Source: Spirochaetia bacterium
Lineage (GTDB): Bacteria > Spirochaetota > Leptospiria > Turneriellales > JAOUOS01
Direction of reading: 5' to 3'
DNA length: 64,000 nt
NCBI GenBank assembly: GCA_029880285.1
Contig: JAOUOS010000009.1
Span: forward strand, 1-64,000
Shown: one piece after another, positions 42,087 through 52,442 of the stretch
How positions within the stretch are numbered: the first letter of the stretch is position 1
How the letters are laid out: each line of letters opens with the position of its first letter
Program-made: the position numbers and the translations under genes
The notes under the pieces: model-generated
Told to the model about the DNA's origin: nothing
The model's input: only the letters and a program-made list of their open reading frames with translations
Database searches by the model: none

Positions 42087-42797
42087 TTATTCTTCCCACA
42101 AATAATCATATAGAGCTATGCCTGCGGCTAAATAAATAAATAAAAACGCGATTATTAAATTTAATATTCCTTTTGAATCTTGCCACATGCCACCGTTTAT
42201 TATATTGCGGCAAAACGAGCTGCCCGCTATTAAAACAGGAAGACTTAAGGGAAAAAATAATATTAAAAGTAATATATGACGAAAACGACTGTGTAAAGCT
42301 AAGATAGCGGCTAATTGTCCTAAGAATGTTATTCCAATAGTTGTTAAAGAGCCCGCTAGAATAAACATATTAATAATATTAATACCTTTATCTATAAAAG
42401 TATCACCTGCAAACATAAATGTACTGTTAAAAAAAATAAACCATATAATCAGCTCTAAAAGCCATAAAAGCACTAAAGCTATAAAAGACGCTGTAGATTT
42501 GCTTACGAAAACCAAATGACCCTGCGTGCCGCTTAATCTTACGGCTCTATACGCGAACCATTCCCATTCCCATTCCTGAGCCGCTAAAAGACAAAATAAG
42601 CAGCTTATTAAATGGGCGGCCCAAAGAATACTTACTGCTGTCTCGCCGCTCATGTGTTCGGGCGGCAGCGTAAATCTAAAAAGCATAAACAGTCCAATAG
42701 AAAATATAAGTGAAAGCCAAAAAAAACCCGAGCCCGAAAAAAGAAGATGAAGTTCTTTTTTTAAGATATTAAAAAATACATTTGAGACAAGTTTCAT
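42087..42797 (-). CDS. ccmB: CcmB-like ABC permease (cytochrome c maturation)
   Basis: A 236-residue inner-membrane protein with six helices. FNILKKELHLLFSGSGF at the start and HSRFRHILLLILFFPLSLPV with LIAGSS near the end match CcmB. CcmAB hydrolyses ATP to release heme-loaded CcmE in system I cytochrome c maturation. Its ATG overlaps the ccmA stop by four bases. CcmC, CcmD, CcmE, CcmF and CcmH are not in the window. Confidence 0.88.
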   Translation of the reverse strand: MKLVSNVFFNILKKELHLLFSGSGFFWLSLIFSIGLFMLFRFTLPPEHMSGETAVSILWAAHLISCLFCLLAAQEWEWEWFAYRAVRLSGTQGHLVFVSKSTASFIALVLLWLLELIIWFIFFNSTFMFAGDTFIDKGINIINMFILAGSLTTIGITFLGQLAAILALHSRFRHILLLILFFPLSLPVLIAGSSFCRNIINGGMWQDSKGILNLIIAFLFIYLAAGIALYDYLWEE

Positions 42798-43507
42798 GAT
42801 AATTTTTTTTCAAGCTCCTTTAATGATATCTTTTTTTTCTCAATTTTTTGGGCAAGGCTTCCCTTTGTAACTATCCATAGCTGTTCTGATAATTCATGGG
42901 CCCTTTTAAAATCATGATCTACTAAAATGAAACTTTTTATTTTCCATGATATTTCGGGCATACCTCTTTTTTGAAGTATTTGAATGAGCATTTTTTGTCC
43001 GGAAAGATCTAAACCCGTAAAAGGCTCATCTAAAAACACCATCTCAGGTTTTATTAAAATCATTCGGGCCAAGGTCAAACGCTGTAGCATACCCCGTGAA
43101 AATCCATCCGCTTTTTTCCTTTTAGCCTGCTGAAGTCCTGTAAACTCTAAAGCGTAATCTATGCTTTCTTTGGCTTCTTTTTCAAAACGCAGTCTATTAA
43201 AAAAATCTATATTTTCAAATGCTGAAAGTCGGGGATAAAACATACTATGATGACTTAACAAATCCATTTTTGAATAAAAATCCCTAAGATTTTTAAAACC
43301 GGGATAACTTACTTCACCCTCATGCGCTTTATATAATCTTGTGAGAAGATGCAGCAATGTAGATTTTCCTGCTCCGTTCGGACCTAATAAAGCAAGATAA
43401 TCATTTTCAATTATTTCGCCCTGGGCCTTTCGAACGGCCCAACGGTAATCAAACTGTTTACCCAAATTTGAAAAGCAGATAAGCCTGTTTATATTTTTTT
43501 CAGGCAT
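42794..43507 (-). CDS. ccmA: CcmA-like ABC ATPase (cytochrome c maturation)
   Basis: A 237-residue ABC ATP-binding subunit. Walker A is LLGPNGAGKSTLL, signature FSRGMLQRLTLAR and Walker B EMVFLDEPFTGLD, followed by the H-loop His in LVDHDFKRA. The overlap with ccmB fixes the pairing. It follows the multidomain gene at 43517 by nine bases, so the three form one operon. Confidence 0.88.
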   Translation of the reverse strand: MPEKNINRLICFSNLGKQFDYRWAVRKAQGEIIENDYLALLGPNGAGKSTLLHLLTRLYKAHEGEVSYPGFKNLRDFYSKMDLLSHHSMFYPRLSAFENIDFFNRLRFEKEAKESIDYALEFTGLQQAKRKKADGFSRGMLQRLTLARMILIKPEMVFLDEPFTGLDLSGQKMLIQILQKRGMPEISWKIKSFILVDHDFKRAHELSEQLWIVTKGSLAQKIEKKKISLKELEKKLS

Positions 43508-43516
43508 AAATAAAAC

Positions 43517-45178
43517 CTATTTTTCAAACCATCGGCTTAAAGCATTTTGACGGCTTTCTAATTTTTCTTTTAATTTTGTTTTCTTTTCATCTGATATTGG
43601 CAAGTCTTTAAGACTGTCGAGACGGTATTTAATTTTTTTAAGTTCTTTTAGCCAAATTGATTTCAACCAAGCCGGATTCGACTGTATATGTGACAAAAAA
43701 ATAAAAAATAAAATAATGACTACTATAGAAAATATAAATTTTTCTTCTATAGAAACTGGTGACTTTATTTCTATTGGTGACCCATGAGATTGCTCTTTTT
43801 CTTGTGGGCGTGTATTCGTCATAGAAGATGAATCTTGAATTTCGCTACCGCCAGAAAAAAGAAAAGTTATCTGCTTTTGCAATAAAGGAAGCTTTACCGC
43901 TGTCTGCCCTTCAACCTCTACTTCTTCCCAGTTTATTGACCATTTAGGGTCTTCTTTAATTTTTACAGAAATATCCCGAGGCTCAATTGAAAAATCCATT
44001 GGTTCTGCCTGTGGATATGGAATACCAATTTTTAGTTCTGCTTTTTTATCTTTGTATGGAATAAAATATTGCACCTGAATATATTGATCGCCGGGCTTTG
44101 CCGATATGGGCACATAATAAAGATCACTATCTGGGGCCGTAGGTTCTGGTGAAACGTTAAGCCACTCTAAACCAGATTCAATATTTTCAACTCCTATAGA
44201 AACTGTTTTATTAGAAGCTATTTTTGGTATTGCTACAACAAGCCCTTTATTTTTTTCTGAAAATGATTTATTCATATTATTTTGAAAGCGGTAAAGTGTT
44301 TGTACAATTAAAGTATTTTGATGGTATTTTAAGTTGATAAATGTTCTTGTCTTTATTTGGGAAGAATATTTATTTTCTGTTTCAAATACTAAAAAGTTTG
44401 TTTTAAGTTCTTCTTTATCACTTATATTTAATACTTGAAAAAATGATATTTCTTTATAAATACCATGAATTAAAAGAGACTTTACGTCATCTATATTCAC
44501 ATCTTTTAAAATATACTGGGGTCCGATATTTTTTACTGACTTAAATTGATTTGTTTTTAAATTTTGCATTTTATAAATAATTAAATTTTCAATCTTTACC
44601 GGCTTATTAACAGTACCATTTATTATATTTATTTCAATATCTAAAGCCTTTACAGGTTTACTAAAAAAAGAAAAAAGAATCAGCAGTAAAAAACCAGATA
44701 ATTTGTTTTTACTTTTTGAATTTTTTAAAGACTTACCGCATGAACTACAGAATTTATCTTCAGCTTCTACTTTTTTGCCGCATGATGAGCAAAATTTTTG
44801 TTTTAACGCTTCAGGCTTTGATGATATATTTGATTTTTTAATATCTGTTTTTTTAATTTTACCTTTAGGAACCTTGGTAAGTAAATTTTTATAAATTTCT
44901 TCTTGCTCAACCCAGTCAGAAAGAAGTTCTTTTTTTAACAAATCAAAATCTTCATTTGAAATTTTACCTATATTATGCTCTAAATCAAGATCTTTTAAAG
45001 CCAGCTTTGTACTTTCAATTTTATCATGCAAATCTTGAAGTTTTTTTTCATCTTCTGTATTTTTTTTCTCTGAAGCAGACTCTTCTATTATATATTCCGC
45101 TGCATCCCCTTTCATAATAGGCAATAATAAAATTACAGCAGAGATAATAATTACTATTAAAAAAATAATATATATCAT
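43517..45178 (-). CDS. CcmI-like helix / double zinc-ribbon / periplasmic-domain fusion protein
   Basis: A 553-residue protein without a close named match. Layout: N-terminal membrane helix (2-22); CcmI-like helical hairpin (about 45-100, LEHNIGKISNEDFDLLKKEL); double zinc ribbon FCSSCGKKVEAEDKFCSSCG (about 129-148); second hydrophobic segment (about 159-178, KLSGFLLLILFSFFSKPVKA); a beta-rich domain (about 180-450) with VNKPVKIENLIIYKMQN; a third helix (about 485-505); and a basic cytoplasmic tail. Two helix-separated compartments suggest sensing or scaffolding across the membrane. Position before ccmAB suggests a part in heme delivery or cytochrome c assembly. It may be two ancestral genes fused in frame. 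Confidence 0.65.
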   Translation of the reverse strand: MIYIIFLIVIIISAVILLLPIMKGDAAEYIIEESASEKKNTEDEKKLQDLHDKIESTKLALKDLDLEHNIGKISNEDFDLLKKELLSDWVEQEEIYKNLLTKVPKGKIKKTDIKKSNISSKPEALKQKFCSSCGKKVEAEDKFCSSCGKSLKNSKSKNKLSGFLLLILFSFFSKPVKALDIEINIINGTVNKPVKIENLIIYKMQNLKTNQFKSVKNIGPQYILKDVNIDDVKSLLIHGIYKEISFFQVLNISDKEELKTNFLVFETENKYSSQIKTRTFINLKYHQNTLIVQTLYRFQNNMNKSFSEKNKGLVVAIPKIASNKTVSIGVENIESGLEWLNVSPEPTAPDSDLYYVPISAKPGDQYIQVQYFIPYKDKKAELKIGIPYPQAEPMDFSIEPRDISVKIKEDPKWSINWEEVEVEGQTAVKLPLLQKQITFLFSGGSEIQDSSSMTNTRPQEKEQSHGSPIEIKSPVSIEEKFIFSIVVIILFFIFLSHIQSNPAWLKSIWLKELKKIKYRLDSLKDLPISDEKKTKLKEKLESRQNALSRWFEK

Positions 45179-45244
45179 AAATTTCAGTCAGTAAAAGCTT
45201 AAAACATGTTAAATGTGTAAACCCTTTTTCTATATAGTTTTTTA

Positions 45245-46471
45245 TTATTTATCTGATTCATCTAATTCCCACCCTTTTTCAAATATCAAAACGCTTTTAG
45301 GATCGGGTATATTACCTTTATATATTAAAGCTGTTCCCAAAGGCGATAAAAAACAAAGTTCGTTTTGTAATCCGGCATAAATTTGAGAACCCCAAAAAGG
45401 CATTTCTTTTTCTTTATCATTCTTTTTTTCAATTAGGCGGCTGCCCATTAAATAAAAATAATGATCGCGTGATATAAACGCCCCATTCTTCCATTCTTTT
45501 ATGGGAAATTGAAAATCGATTTCTACTTGATCGCTAATTTTATAAAAAACCATTTTATGCTCAGACGCCCCCCCTAAAAAAACTCCCGGCACTTCATCTT
45601 GACCAAGAAAAAAAACATGACTAAAAGAAGCTTCATTCGTTATTTTTTTAATTTTTTTATCTATTATTGCATAAAAATCATATCTGCCAAATACACCATA
45701 TAAAAAATATGGATTATTATTAGTAGAAAAAAAGAAACTGCCTATATTATTTAATTTTTTAACCGGCGGCACCGGTTCTTCTTCTACAAATTGATAAACA
45801 AATGGGTTTTTATTTATATCATAGGCTGAAATTTTTTCATTTAATATAAATAATACAATTCCCTCTTCTGAAACAGCCGGTTTTTGGTAGCAATTCAGCA
45901 AAAGATCTGCCGTAGGTATAAAGATTTCTTTTTGATTATCCCAAATCCATATCGCGCAATTCTCTTCTTCAATGAATTCTTCATCACTTTCTTCATCACT
46001 TTCTTTAGGAATATCTTTAGGAATATCTATTTTTTTATTCTGAGAAAAGATAGAAAATAAAGCATATCTACCTTTAGGCGATAAGACCGTGTAGTAGACT
46101 TTGCCTTTTATCTTTTCTTTTAATTCATCTTTATCTTTTAAATCTATAATCCAAAAAATATTTTCATTTTTTTTTGTTTTCTCTTTCTCTAAAAGTAACG
46201 CTTTACTTCTATCTGCAGAAACAGTTATCATTGAAAAAGCAATGTCTCTATCTGCAAGAAAAAATTCATCAGGCAAAGAAACTTCAAAAGCTTTTTGAAA
46301 ATATCTTAGCGCCTCATAACTATTTTCTTTTAATAGCTCATCTTTTGCCTTTTTTATCAAATCGTCAACACTAGGAGAACAGAAAAAAAAGAAAGAAAAA
46401 CATAACAAGAGTTCAACTTTATATAATTTTTTATGTGCTATTTTTTTTAAAAATCTATAAATAAAAACCAT
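45245..46471 (-). CDS. Putative lipoprotein with beta-propeller-like domain
   Basis: 408 residues from ATG at 46471. A longer frame would begin inside ilvN, so the inner start is chosen. The hydrophobic segment ends FFFFCSPS (Cys31, relaxed lipobox). A TPR-like pair of helices follows (DDLIKKAKDELLKENSYEAL), then repeated strands like YYTVLSPKGRYALFSIFSQN that suggest a beta-propeller. An acidic stretch (SDEESDEEFIEEE) lies near residue 165. Not recognised; exported by inference. Confidence 0.6.
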   Translation of the reverse strand: MVFIYRFLKKIAHKKLYKVELLLCFSFFFFCSPSVDDLIKKAKDELLKENSYEALRYFQKAFEVSLPDEFFLADRDIAFSMITVSADRSKALLLEKEKTKKNENIFWIIDLKDKDELKEKIKGKVYYTVLSPKGRYALFSIFSQNKKIDIPKDIPKESDEESDEEFIEEENCAIWIWDNQKEIFIPTADLLLNCYQKPAVSEEGIVLFILNEKISAYDINKNPFVYQFVEEEPVPPVKKLNNIGSFFFSTNNNPYFLYGVFGRYDFYAIIDKKIKKITNEASFSHVFFLGQDEVPGVFLGGASEHKMVFYKISDQVEIDFQFPIKEWKNGAFISRDHYFYLMGSRLIEKKNDKEKEMPFWGSQIYAGLQNELCFLSPLGTALIYKGNIPDPKSVLIFEKGWELDESDK

Positions 46472-46475
46472 TATA

Positions 46476-46976
46476 TTATTTTTTAGTATTTTCAAGCTTA
46501 CTTGAAGGAAATTCAAGAGCAATAGTTCCCGTACGAGCCATTTTTAATATGGTATACTCAGAAAAAACTCTAATAAATGTATCAATTCTTCTTGGATTAC
46601 TGCTCATTTCTATCATAATAGCGCTATCTGTCATATCTACAATAGTTGCTTTAAAAACATCCACAAGACCTAATATCTCATGTCTTTTATCTTTTGAAGT
46701 TTTTACTGTTAATATCACAAGTTCACGCTGAAGCGACTCTTTTTTTGTTAAGTCTTCTATGCTTATAACATCAACAAGTTTATAAAGCTGTTTTTCAATT
46801 TGAAGCACCATATGGGGTTCTTCATCTACGACAAGCGTAATAATTGATTCTTCAGGATTATCAGTTTCACCAACAGACAATGAATCGATATTATACCCTC
46901 TTCGTGTAAATAATCCTGAAACATGGCTTAAAACACCGTAATGATTTTTTACCAATACTGAAAGAGTATGTTTCAA
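46476..46976 (-). CDS. ilvN: Acetolactate synthase small (regulatory) subunit
   Basis: A 166-residue ACT-domain protein that activates the catalytic subunit and gives valine feedback inhibition. HTLSVLVKNHYGVLSHVSGLF and RRGYNIDSLSVG form the ACT domain. The C-terminal half (RELVILTVKTSKDKRHEIL) matches the ALS_ss_C domain. It lies 23 bases after ilvB. Confidence 0.95.
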   Translation of the reverse strand: MKHTLSVLVKNHYGVLSHVSGLFTRRGYNIDSLSVGETDNPEESIITLVVDEEPHMVLQIEKQLYKLVDVISIEDLTKKESLQRELVILTVKTSKDKRHEILGLVDVFKATIVDMTDSAIMIEMSSNPRRIDTFIRVFSEYTILKMARTGTIALEFPSSKLENTKK

Positions 46977-46999
46977 ATCTAATTCCTTATTTTTTTACT

Positions 47000-48757
47000 T
47001 CACGGATTGTTTGGTACTACCGTAAACAAATTTCCCTTACTATTATCATGTTCGTAATCAATAATACTTTCATATTTGGCACCGGCAGGTATCATAGGAT
47101 ATACTTTTTCGGCACATGGAATTTTTACTTCTAATATACAAGCGTCATTATTTTCAAGCAGAAAATTTAATCCTTCTTCAATTTCATCTTTTTTAATTAT
47201 TCTTTTTGCCTTCAAATCGTAAGCTTCTGCTATTTTAATAAAATTCGGATTATACCCCATAATAGAATGTGAAAATCTTTTTTCAAAAAATAGTTCCTGC
47301 CATTGTCTTACCATCCCTAAAAAGCCGTTATTAAATATAACTATTTTTACGGGAATATGATGCATTTTCGCCGTAGCAAGTTCCTGTATATTCATTTGAA
47401 TAGAACCATCGCCTGAAATTAATATTACCGGCTTTTCACCTACACCAATTTTTGCGCCTATAGCCGCAGGTAAACCATAACCCATAGTACCTAAACCTCC
47501 CGAAGTAATAAATTGTCTGGGATGTTTAACCGGATAATACTGAGCGGACCACATTTGATGTTGACCGACATCTGTAACAATAACAGCGTCTCCTTTTGTT
47601 TTTTTATAAAGTTCATGTAAAAAATATTGAGGCTTAATTTCACCTTTACCAAGATCAAATTTTAGCGGATTTTCTTTTTTTAACTTTTGAATAAAACTTA
47701 CCCAAGATCCGCTTGTTTTTTTCTTTATATGCGGATTTATTTTTTTCAACGCTTCTTTTAAATTTGCTGAAATATAAATATCTACAAATACTCTCTTATC
47801 AATCTCAGCCGGATCAATATCAATTTGAGCTTTAATGGCTTTTTTCGCGAAATCGCTGGTATTACCGGCCACGCGGTCATCAAATCTTGCTCCTAATGCA
47901 ATTATGAGATCACATTCCATAACAGCCTTATTGGCATAAGCCGTTCCATGCATTCCCAGCATTCCTAAAGACAGTTCATGATTTCCCGCAAAAGCCCCTA
48001 AACCCATTAAAGTACTAACAACCGGTATCTGCGCTTTTTCAGCTAATTCTTTTATTTCATTGTAAGCGTTTGATGTAATGGCCCCGCCACCAACATACAA
48101 TACAGGTTTTTCTGCCTTATTAATTGCACTAATTAATTTATCAACATCCCCTTCAATGGGAGGATTTTTAAAATGATAATCGGGTATTCTCATTTTAATA
48201 TTTTTATAGTTTGTACTTAAACCCACTTGAACATCTTTAGGAAAGTCAATTAGCGACGTTCCCGGCCGGCCAGATAATGCTATAGTAATAGCTTCTTTAG
48301 TTACCCTTGCCACATCATCAGCACTTTTTAAAAGTGCGTTATATTTGGTTATAGGTATGGTCATCCCATAAGTATCTACTTCTTGAAAAGCATCAGAACC
48401 TATATCAGCACAAGCTACCTGACCCGTAACAGCTAAAACAGGCGTTGAATCCATTTTAGCGTCAGCAAGGCCCGTCATAATATTTGTAGCTCCAGGCCCC
48501 GATGTGGTAATACAAACCCCTAACTTTCCCGTGGCTCTCGCGTAACCCTGTGCCGCATGAACGGCGCCCTGTTCATGCCTTACCAGATAATGTTTAAGTT
48601 TAGAATGCATCAAAGCATCATAGAAAGGAAGTATCGCGCCGCCTGGATATCCCCAGCATACTTCAATATTATTTTCGAGCAAAGTATCAATCATAATTCT
48701 TGCTCCGTTTTTTTCTATATTATTAGATAACTTGCTGTCTTTTTTTTCTTTACTCAT
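47000..48757 (-). CDS. ilvB: Acetolactate synthase large subunit
   Basis: 585 residues from ATG at 48757 (an upstream extension lacks a site). Thiamine-diphosphate enzyme for the first common step of valine, leucine and isoleucine synthesis. Seen are [15 protein letters not shown], the catalytic Glu in [35 protein letters not shown]-region [12 protein letters not shown] and the ThDP motif [10 protein letters not shown]...KIVIFNN. Divergent from rplS; about 200 bases separate the two starts, AT-rich, without a clear promoter pair. Confidence 0.96.
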   Translation of the reverse strand: MSKEKKDSKLSNNIEKNGARIMIDTLLENNIEVCWGYPGGAILPFYDALMHSKLKHYLVRHEQGAVHAAQGYARATGKLGVCITTSGPGATNIMTGLADAKMDSTPVLAVTGQVACADIGSDAFQEVDTYGMTIPITKYNALLKSADDVARVTKEAITIALSGRPGTSLIDFPKDVQVGLSTNYKNIKMRIPDYHFKNPPIEGDVDKLISAINKAEKPVLYVGGGAITSNAYNEIKELAEKAQIPVVSTLMGLGAFAGNHELSLGMLGMHGTAYANKAVMECDLIIALGARFDDRVAGNTSDFAKKAIKAQIDIDPAEIDKRVFVDIYISANLKEALKKINPHIKKKTSGSWVSFIQKLKKENPLKFDLGKGEIKPQYFLHELYKKTKGDAVIVTDVGQHQMWSAQYYPVKHPRQFITSGGLGTMGYGLPAAIGAKIGVGEKPVILISGDGSIQMNIQELATAKMHHIPVKIVIFNNGFLGMVRQWQELFFEKRFSHSIMGYNPNFIKIAEAYDLKAKRIIKKDEIEEGLNFLLENNDACILEVKIPCAEKVYPMIPAGAKYESIIDYEHDNSKGNLFTVVPNNP

Positions 48758-48956
48758 TTTAGTAATTTTATTTACAATATAAATTAAAACCTTTTTAAAT
48801 AATAACACTATTGATTAATTTTAAGACACGCCGTCAACCTTAAACATAAACTTAAATGTGGGTCCTTCTAGCATAAAAAGAATATTAAATTATTAAAAAT
48901 TGCTTTTCAACCTGTCTTTGAATAAAAAAATGTCTAAATATTCGAGGAGAATTCAT

Positions 48957-49550
48957 ATGAAAACATCAATGCTTGAAAAACTTAATTTACTGCAGGTTAC
49001 ACGGCCGCTAAGTTTTAGTGTAGGAGATACAGTTAAGGTTCAGTATAAAATTATTGAAGGAACAAAGCAAAGAATTCAGGCCTACGAGGGCGTTGTAATA
49101 GCAATAAAAAACGGTGGTTCGGGAAAAACATTTACTGTAAGAAGAATAAGTTTTGATGTAGGCGTAGAGAGAATTTTTCTTCTTAATTCACCGTCTATTC
49201 ATAAAATTGAAGTTGTAAAAAATTCAAAAGTAAAACAAGCAAAGCTTTATTATTTAAGAGAAAAAATAGGTAAACAAGGCCGCTTAAAAGAAATAAATAG
49301 AAAACCTCAAGAAGATACAGTTTATAAGCAGGCAGAAGAACTTAGAAACAGCGAGTCTGCAAAAACAAAAAAAGAAGATGAGAAATTAGAAGAACTTAAA
49401 GATACTACAGCGGCTACTGTTGAAGACGGTACACTAAAAGCCGATAAACAAGAAAAGCAGCCCGAAAATACAGCAGAAGAAAACCAAGAGCAGGCTGTCG
49501 AAAAAACGGCTGAAACATCAACAGCAGAACCAAAAGAAGAAAAAAAATAA
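48957..49550 (+). CDS. rplS: 50S ribosomal protein L19 with long acidic/basic C-terminal tail
   Basis: 197 residues from ATG at 48957, preceded by GAGGAG; an upstream frame without a site is rejected. Residues 5-115 are L19 ([20 protein letters not shown], then [20 protein letters not shown] and [17 protein letters not shown]). L19 usually ends there, at the 30S/50S interface. Here about 80 residues follow, rich in Glu, Lys, Ala and Thr ([20 protein letters not shown]), low in complexity and probably disordered. rnhB follows after 18 bases, a common order. Confidence 0.95.
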   Translation: MKTSMLEKLNLLQVTRPLSFSVGDTVKVQYKIIEGTKQRIQAYEGVVIAIKNGGSGKTFTVRRISFDVGVERIFLLNSPSIHKIEVVKNSKVKQAKLYYLREKIGKQGRLKEINRKPQEDTVYKQAEELRNSESAKTKKEDEKLEELKDTTAATVEDGTLKADKQEKQPENTAEENQEQAVEKTAETSTAEPKEEKK

Positions 49551-49568
49551 ATTAAAAACCGGCTTTCT

Positions 49569-50273
49569 GTGTTTGAACCATGGGAAGAACATTTCTCAAA
49601 AAAATATTTCACGAATAAAAAAAACTGTGATAATAGTTATTTAGTTTCTATAGATGAAGCAGGAAGAGGCTCTCTGTTTGGACCAGTTACAGTGGGCGGT
49701 ATTTTAATACCAATTAATGAAATTTATAGCCTCACTAATATAGAATGGTATAATCAAATAAAAGATTCAAAAAAACTAAACATTTCAATACGTGAAAAAT
49801 TATACAGCTTAATTAACACTAAGTTTAATTTTGCTTTTTCACATATTTCAGTAAAATTTATTGATACTTATAATATCAACAGAGCAATTCAATATGGTAT
49901 TTATCGTTTAATAAAACAGCTTTCAAGACAGTTAAACACTACGCAAAATAAAGACAAAATTTCTTTTGTTTTATTAGACGGCAAATATAATTTTTCGTAT
50001 CCGGCAGTGGGGATGTCTGATCCCATGCCTGTAATATTTGACTTAGTAAACGGCGATAACCTGTCTTTTTCTATCGCGTGCGCATCAATTATAGCAAAAG
50101 TAACTCGTGATAAACTAATGCTAAAAGCTGCAAAACGTTTTCCTGATTATGATCTTCATAAAAACATGGGTTATGGGACATTAAGCCATAGAACTGCGAT
50201 AAAAAAACTAGGCTGTACCACATTTCATAGAAAAACTTTCATAAAAAAGATAGTCAAATCAGACAATTTGTAA
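49569..50273 (+). CDS. rnhB: Ribonuclease HII
   Basis: Removes ribonucleotides from DNA and RNA of RNA-DNA hybrids. 234 residues, GTG start. The catalytic Asp and Glu are in SIDEAGRGSLFGPVTVGG (Asp29, Glu30). Next are KDSKKL, VLLDGKYNF (third Asp) and ACASIIAKVTRDKLM with the fourth Asp. The RFPDYDLHKNMGYGTLSH motif is present. A short insert (QLNTTQNKDKISF region) is within normal variation. Confidence 0.95.
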   Translation: MFEPWEEHFSKKYFTNKKNCDNSYLVSIDEAGRGSLFGPVTVGGILIPINEIYSLTNIEWYNQIKDSKKLNISIREKLYSLINTKFNFAFSHISVKFIDTYNINRAIQYGIYRLIKQLSRQLNTTQNKDKISFVLLDGKYNFSYPAVGMSDPMPVIFDLVNGDNLSFSIACASIIAKVTRDKLMLKAAKRFPDYDLHKNMGYGTLSHRTAIKKLGCTTFHRKTFIKKIVKSDNL

Positions 50274-50283
50274 ATTTTGACTT

Positions 50284-51669
50284 ATGCTAGAAAGCTCTCA
50301 TCAGTATTATTTAATTACTGAAGAAAACCAGCAGCGTATCGTTTCATTAATTAAGCGTCTTATCGGGCGAAAGCGGGAATCTTGGCTTAAAAAAATACTT
50401 TCTCAAATTCATTCTACCGCTATGGCCAATTTATGGCATTTTTTCAACAAGACAGAAAAACAACTTATAATTAGTCTTTTACCTTCAGATATAAACGCAG
50501 ATCTTTTGGCTGAACTTGATGAAGCAGAAAGAACAGAAATTTTAAAGTCAAAAAATACTGAATGGATTGTTGATAAATTAAAATCTCTTGAACCTGATGA
50601 TACTGTTGATATTTTAAAAGGACTTGAGAAATGGGAAGCCAACTCAATAATTAAAAAATTCGACAAAACATACTCTCAAAAAATTAAAGAATTAATGAAA
50701 TATCCCGAAGAAACAGCGGGAGCCTTAATGACTTCTGACTTTATGGCTGTTATTGAAACGGCTACGGTCGAAAAGATAATTAGTCAATTTCGTAAAGTAG
50801 TTGAAAAAGATGAATTAGAAGATCTGCATTTAATTTTTGTGGTAAATAAGCAAAATCAATTTCTAGGATATATTCCTCTTAGAAAACTTATTCTTGAAAA
50901 AAAAAACAAAAAAGCAAACGAAATAATGAGTCCGCCTTTGGTTACTGTTCAGCCAGGGTTAGACCAAGAAGAAACGGCCAGAATTATTCAAAATTATGAC
51001 ATAGTCAGCCTTCCCGTGGTAGACGATAGAAACGTTTTACTAGGCAGAATTACAATTGACGATATTGTCGATGTTCTTGAAAAAGAAGCCTCTGAAGATG
51101 TTTATAAAATGGTTGGTTTAAATAAAAATGAAAAAATCTCAAATACATTAAGCACATCACTAAAACATAGAATACCATGGCTATTTGTAAATTTATTTAC
51201 AACCAGCTTAGCCGCTATAATAGTGGGTTTTTTTCATGGAACTTTGCAAAAATTTATTATACTTGCTTCGTTTATGCCTATTGTCGCGGCACTGGGCGGG
51301 GCCACAGGAAATCAAATGGTGGCCATGATAGTACGGGGTCTGGCAACCGGCGATCTAAACTGGAAAAAAGCAAAATGGGTATTATTTAGAGAAATTAATT
51401 CTGTGATTATTGGTTCTTTAATTATAGGAAGTTTAATTGGCTTTACAGCATATAAAATTGAAAATTCTTATATTTTAGGAGTTATTGTCGCTAGTGCGCT
51501 TTTACTAAATATGATTTTTGCCACAATTACCGGCATTGCTATCCCTTTTTTATTAAAATTCGCGAGACAAGATCCCGCTTGGGGCTCATCTGTACTGGTT
51601 TCTGCTTTAACAGATGCTATGGGATTTCTTATTTTTTTAGGTATGGCCGCCAGCCTTTTAGGGAAGTAA
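50284..51669 (+). CDS. mgtE: Magnesium transporter MgtE
   Basis: A 461-residue dimeric Mg2+ channel. The N-domain with helical repeats occupies about 25-140 (LDEAERTEILKSKNTEWIVD), tandem CBS domains about 145-270 (ETAGALMTSDFMAV, MSPPLVTVQPGLDQEETARI, and VVDDRNVLLGRITIDDIVDV), and five membrane helices about 290-460. PIVAALGGATGNQMVAMIVRG is the conserved pore segment. Ten bases separate it from rnhB. Confidence 0.95.
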   Translation: MLESSHQYYLITEENQQRIVSLIKRLIGRKRESWLKKILSQIHSTAMANLWHFFNKTEKQLIISLLPSDINADLLAELDEAERTEILKSKNTEWIVDKLKSLEPDDTVDILKGLEKWEANSIIKKFDKTYSQKIKELMKYPEETAGALMTSDFMAVIETATVEKIISQFRKVVEKDELEDLHLIFVVNKQNQFLGYIPLRKLILEKKNKKANEIMSPPLVTVQPGLDQEETARIIQNYDIVSLPVVDDRNVLLGRITIDDIVDVLEKEASEDVYKMVGLNKNEKISNTLSTSLKHRIPWLFVNLFTTSLAAIIVGFFHGTLQKFIILASFMPIVAALGGATGNQMVAMIVRGLATGDLNWKKAKWVLFREINSVIIGSLIIGSLIGFTAYKIENSYILGVIVASALLLNMIFATITGIAIPFLLKFARQDPAWGSSVLVSALTDAMGFLIFLGMAASLLGK

Positions 51670-51673
51670 AAAC

Positions 51674-52438
51674 ATGAGTGTTCTAAATGAAATTATAAAT
51701 GAAAGAAAAAAAGATTTAGCGGCAGCCCGTATTCTTACAAAAAAACCTACTGAACCTACAAATAAAAACTTTATAGAAGCGTTACAACGAAAAAACAAAA
51801 TACCAGCTCTCATCGCAGAGCTAAAAAGAAAAAGTCCATCAAAAGGAGATATTAGGCCTGAGATAACAGTTGAAGAAGCCGTTAAAATATATGAACCTTA
51901 TGCGGCAGCTTTATCTATTTTAACTGAACCACGGTATTTTGGGGGTTCACTGAACGATTTGGCTCTAGCTGCCGCTTTTACAAAAAAACCTCTTCTTAGA
52001 AAAGATTTTCTTATTGATCCGGTTCAGGTAAAAGAAAGCCGTTTATTTGGAGCAGACGCTTATCTATTAATAGCGGCCGCACTTTCAGATTCTCAACTTC
52101 AAGAAATGATTGAAGCAGGCAAAGATTTTAATATGCCTGCTCTTGTAGAAGTACACAATGAAGAAGAAACTGAAAGAGCATTAAACCAAAACATTAAAAT
52201 TTTAGGTATAAATAATCGAAATTTATCTGATCTATCTATTGATTTAAACAACACGGCGAATATATTAAAAATTATTCCTAAAGAAAAACTAAATAATTTA
52301 ATTATTGTCTCTGAATCGGGTTTTCAAAACAAAGAGCAATTAGAAAATTTACCGAGCGATGTAAACGCCGTTCTTATGGGTACCGCATTTATGCAGGCAG
52401 AGAACCCTCAGGATCTAATATCTTCCATTTTCAGTTAA
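51674..52438 (+). CDS. trpC: Indole-3-glycerol phosphate synthase
   Basis: 254-residue TIM-barrel enzyme of tryptophan synthesis. Seen are IAELKRKSPSKGDIRP (catalytic Lys), ALSILTEPRYFGGSLNDL, LLRKDFLIDPVQVKESRLFG with catalytic Lys, ALVEVHNEEETERAL, LGINNRNLSDLSIDL and VSESGF. No other trp gene is adjacent, so the pathway is dispersed. Starts four bases after mgtE. Confidence 0.96.
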   Translation: MSVLNEIINERKKDLAAARILTKKPTEPTNKNFIEALQRKNKIPALIAELKRKSPSKGDIRPEITVEEAVKIYEPYAAALSILTEPRYFGGSLNDLALAAAFTKKPLLRKDFLIDPVQVKESRLFGADAYLLIAAALSDSQLQEMIEAGKDFNMPALVEVHNEEETERALNQNIKILGINNRNLSDLSIDLNNTANILKIIPKEKLNNLIIVSESGFQNKEQLENLPSDVNAVLMGTAFMQAENPQDLISSIFS

Positions 52439-52442
52439 TTTT

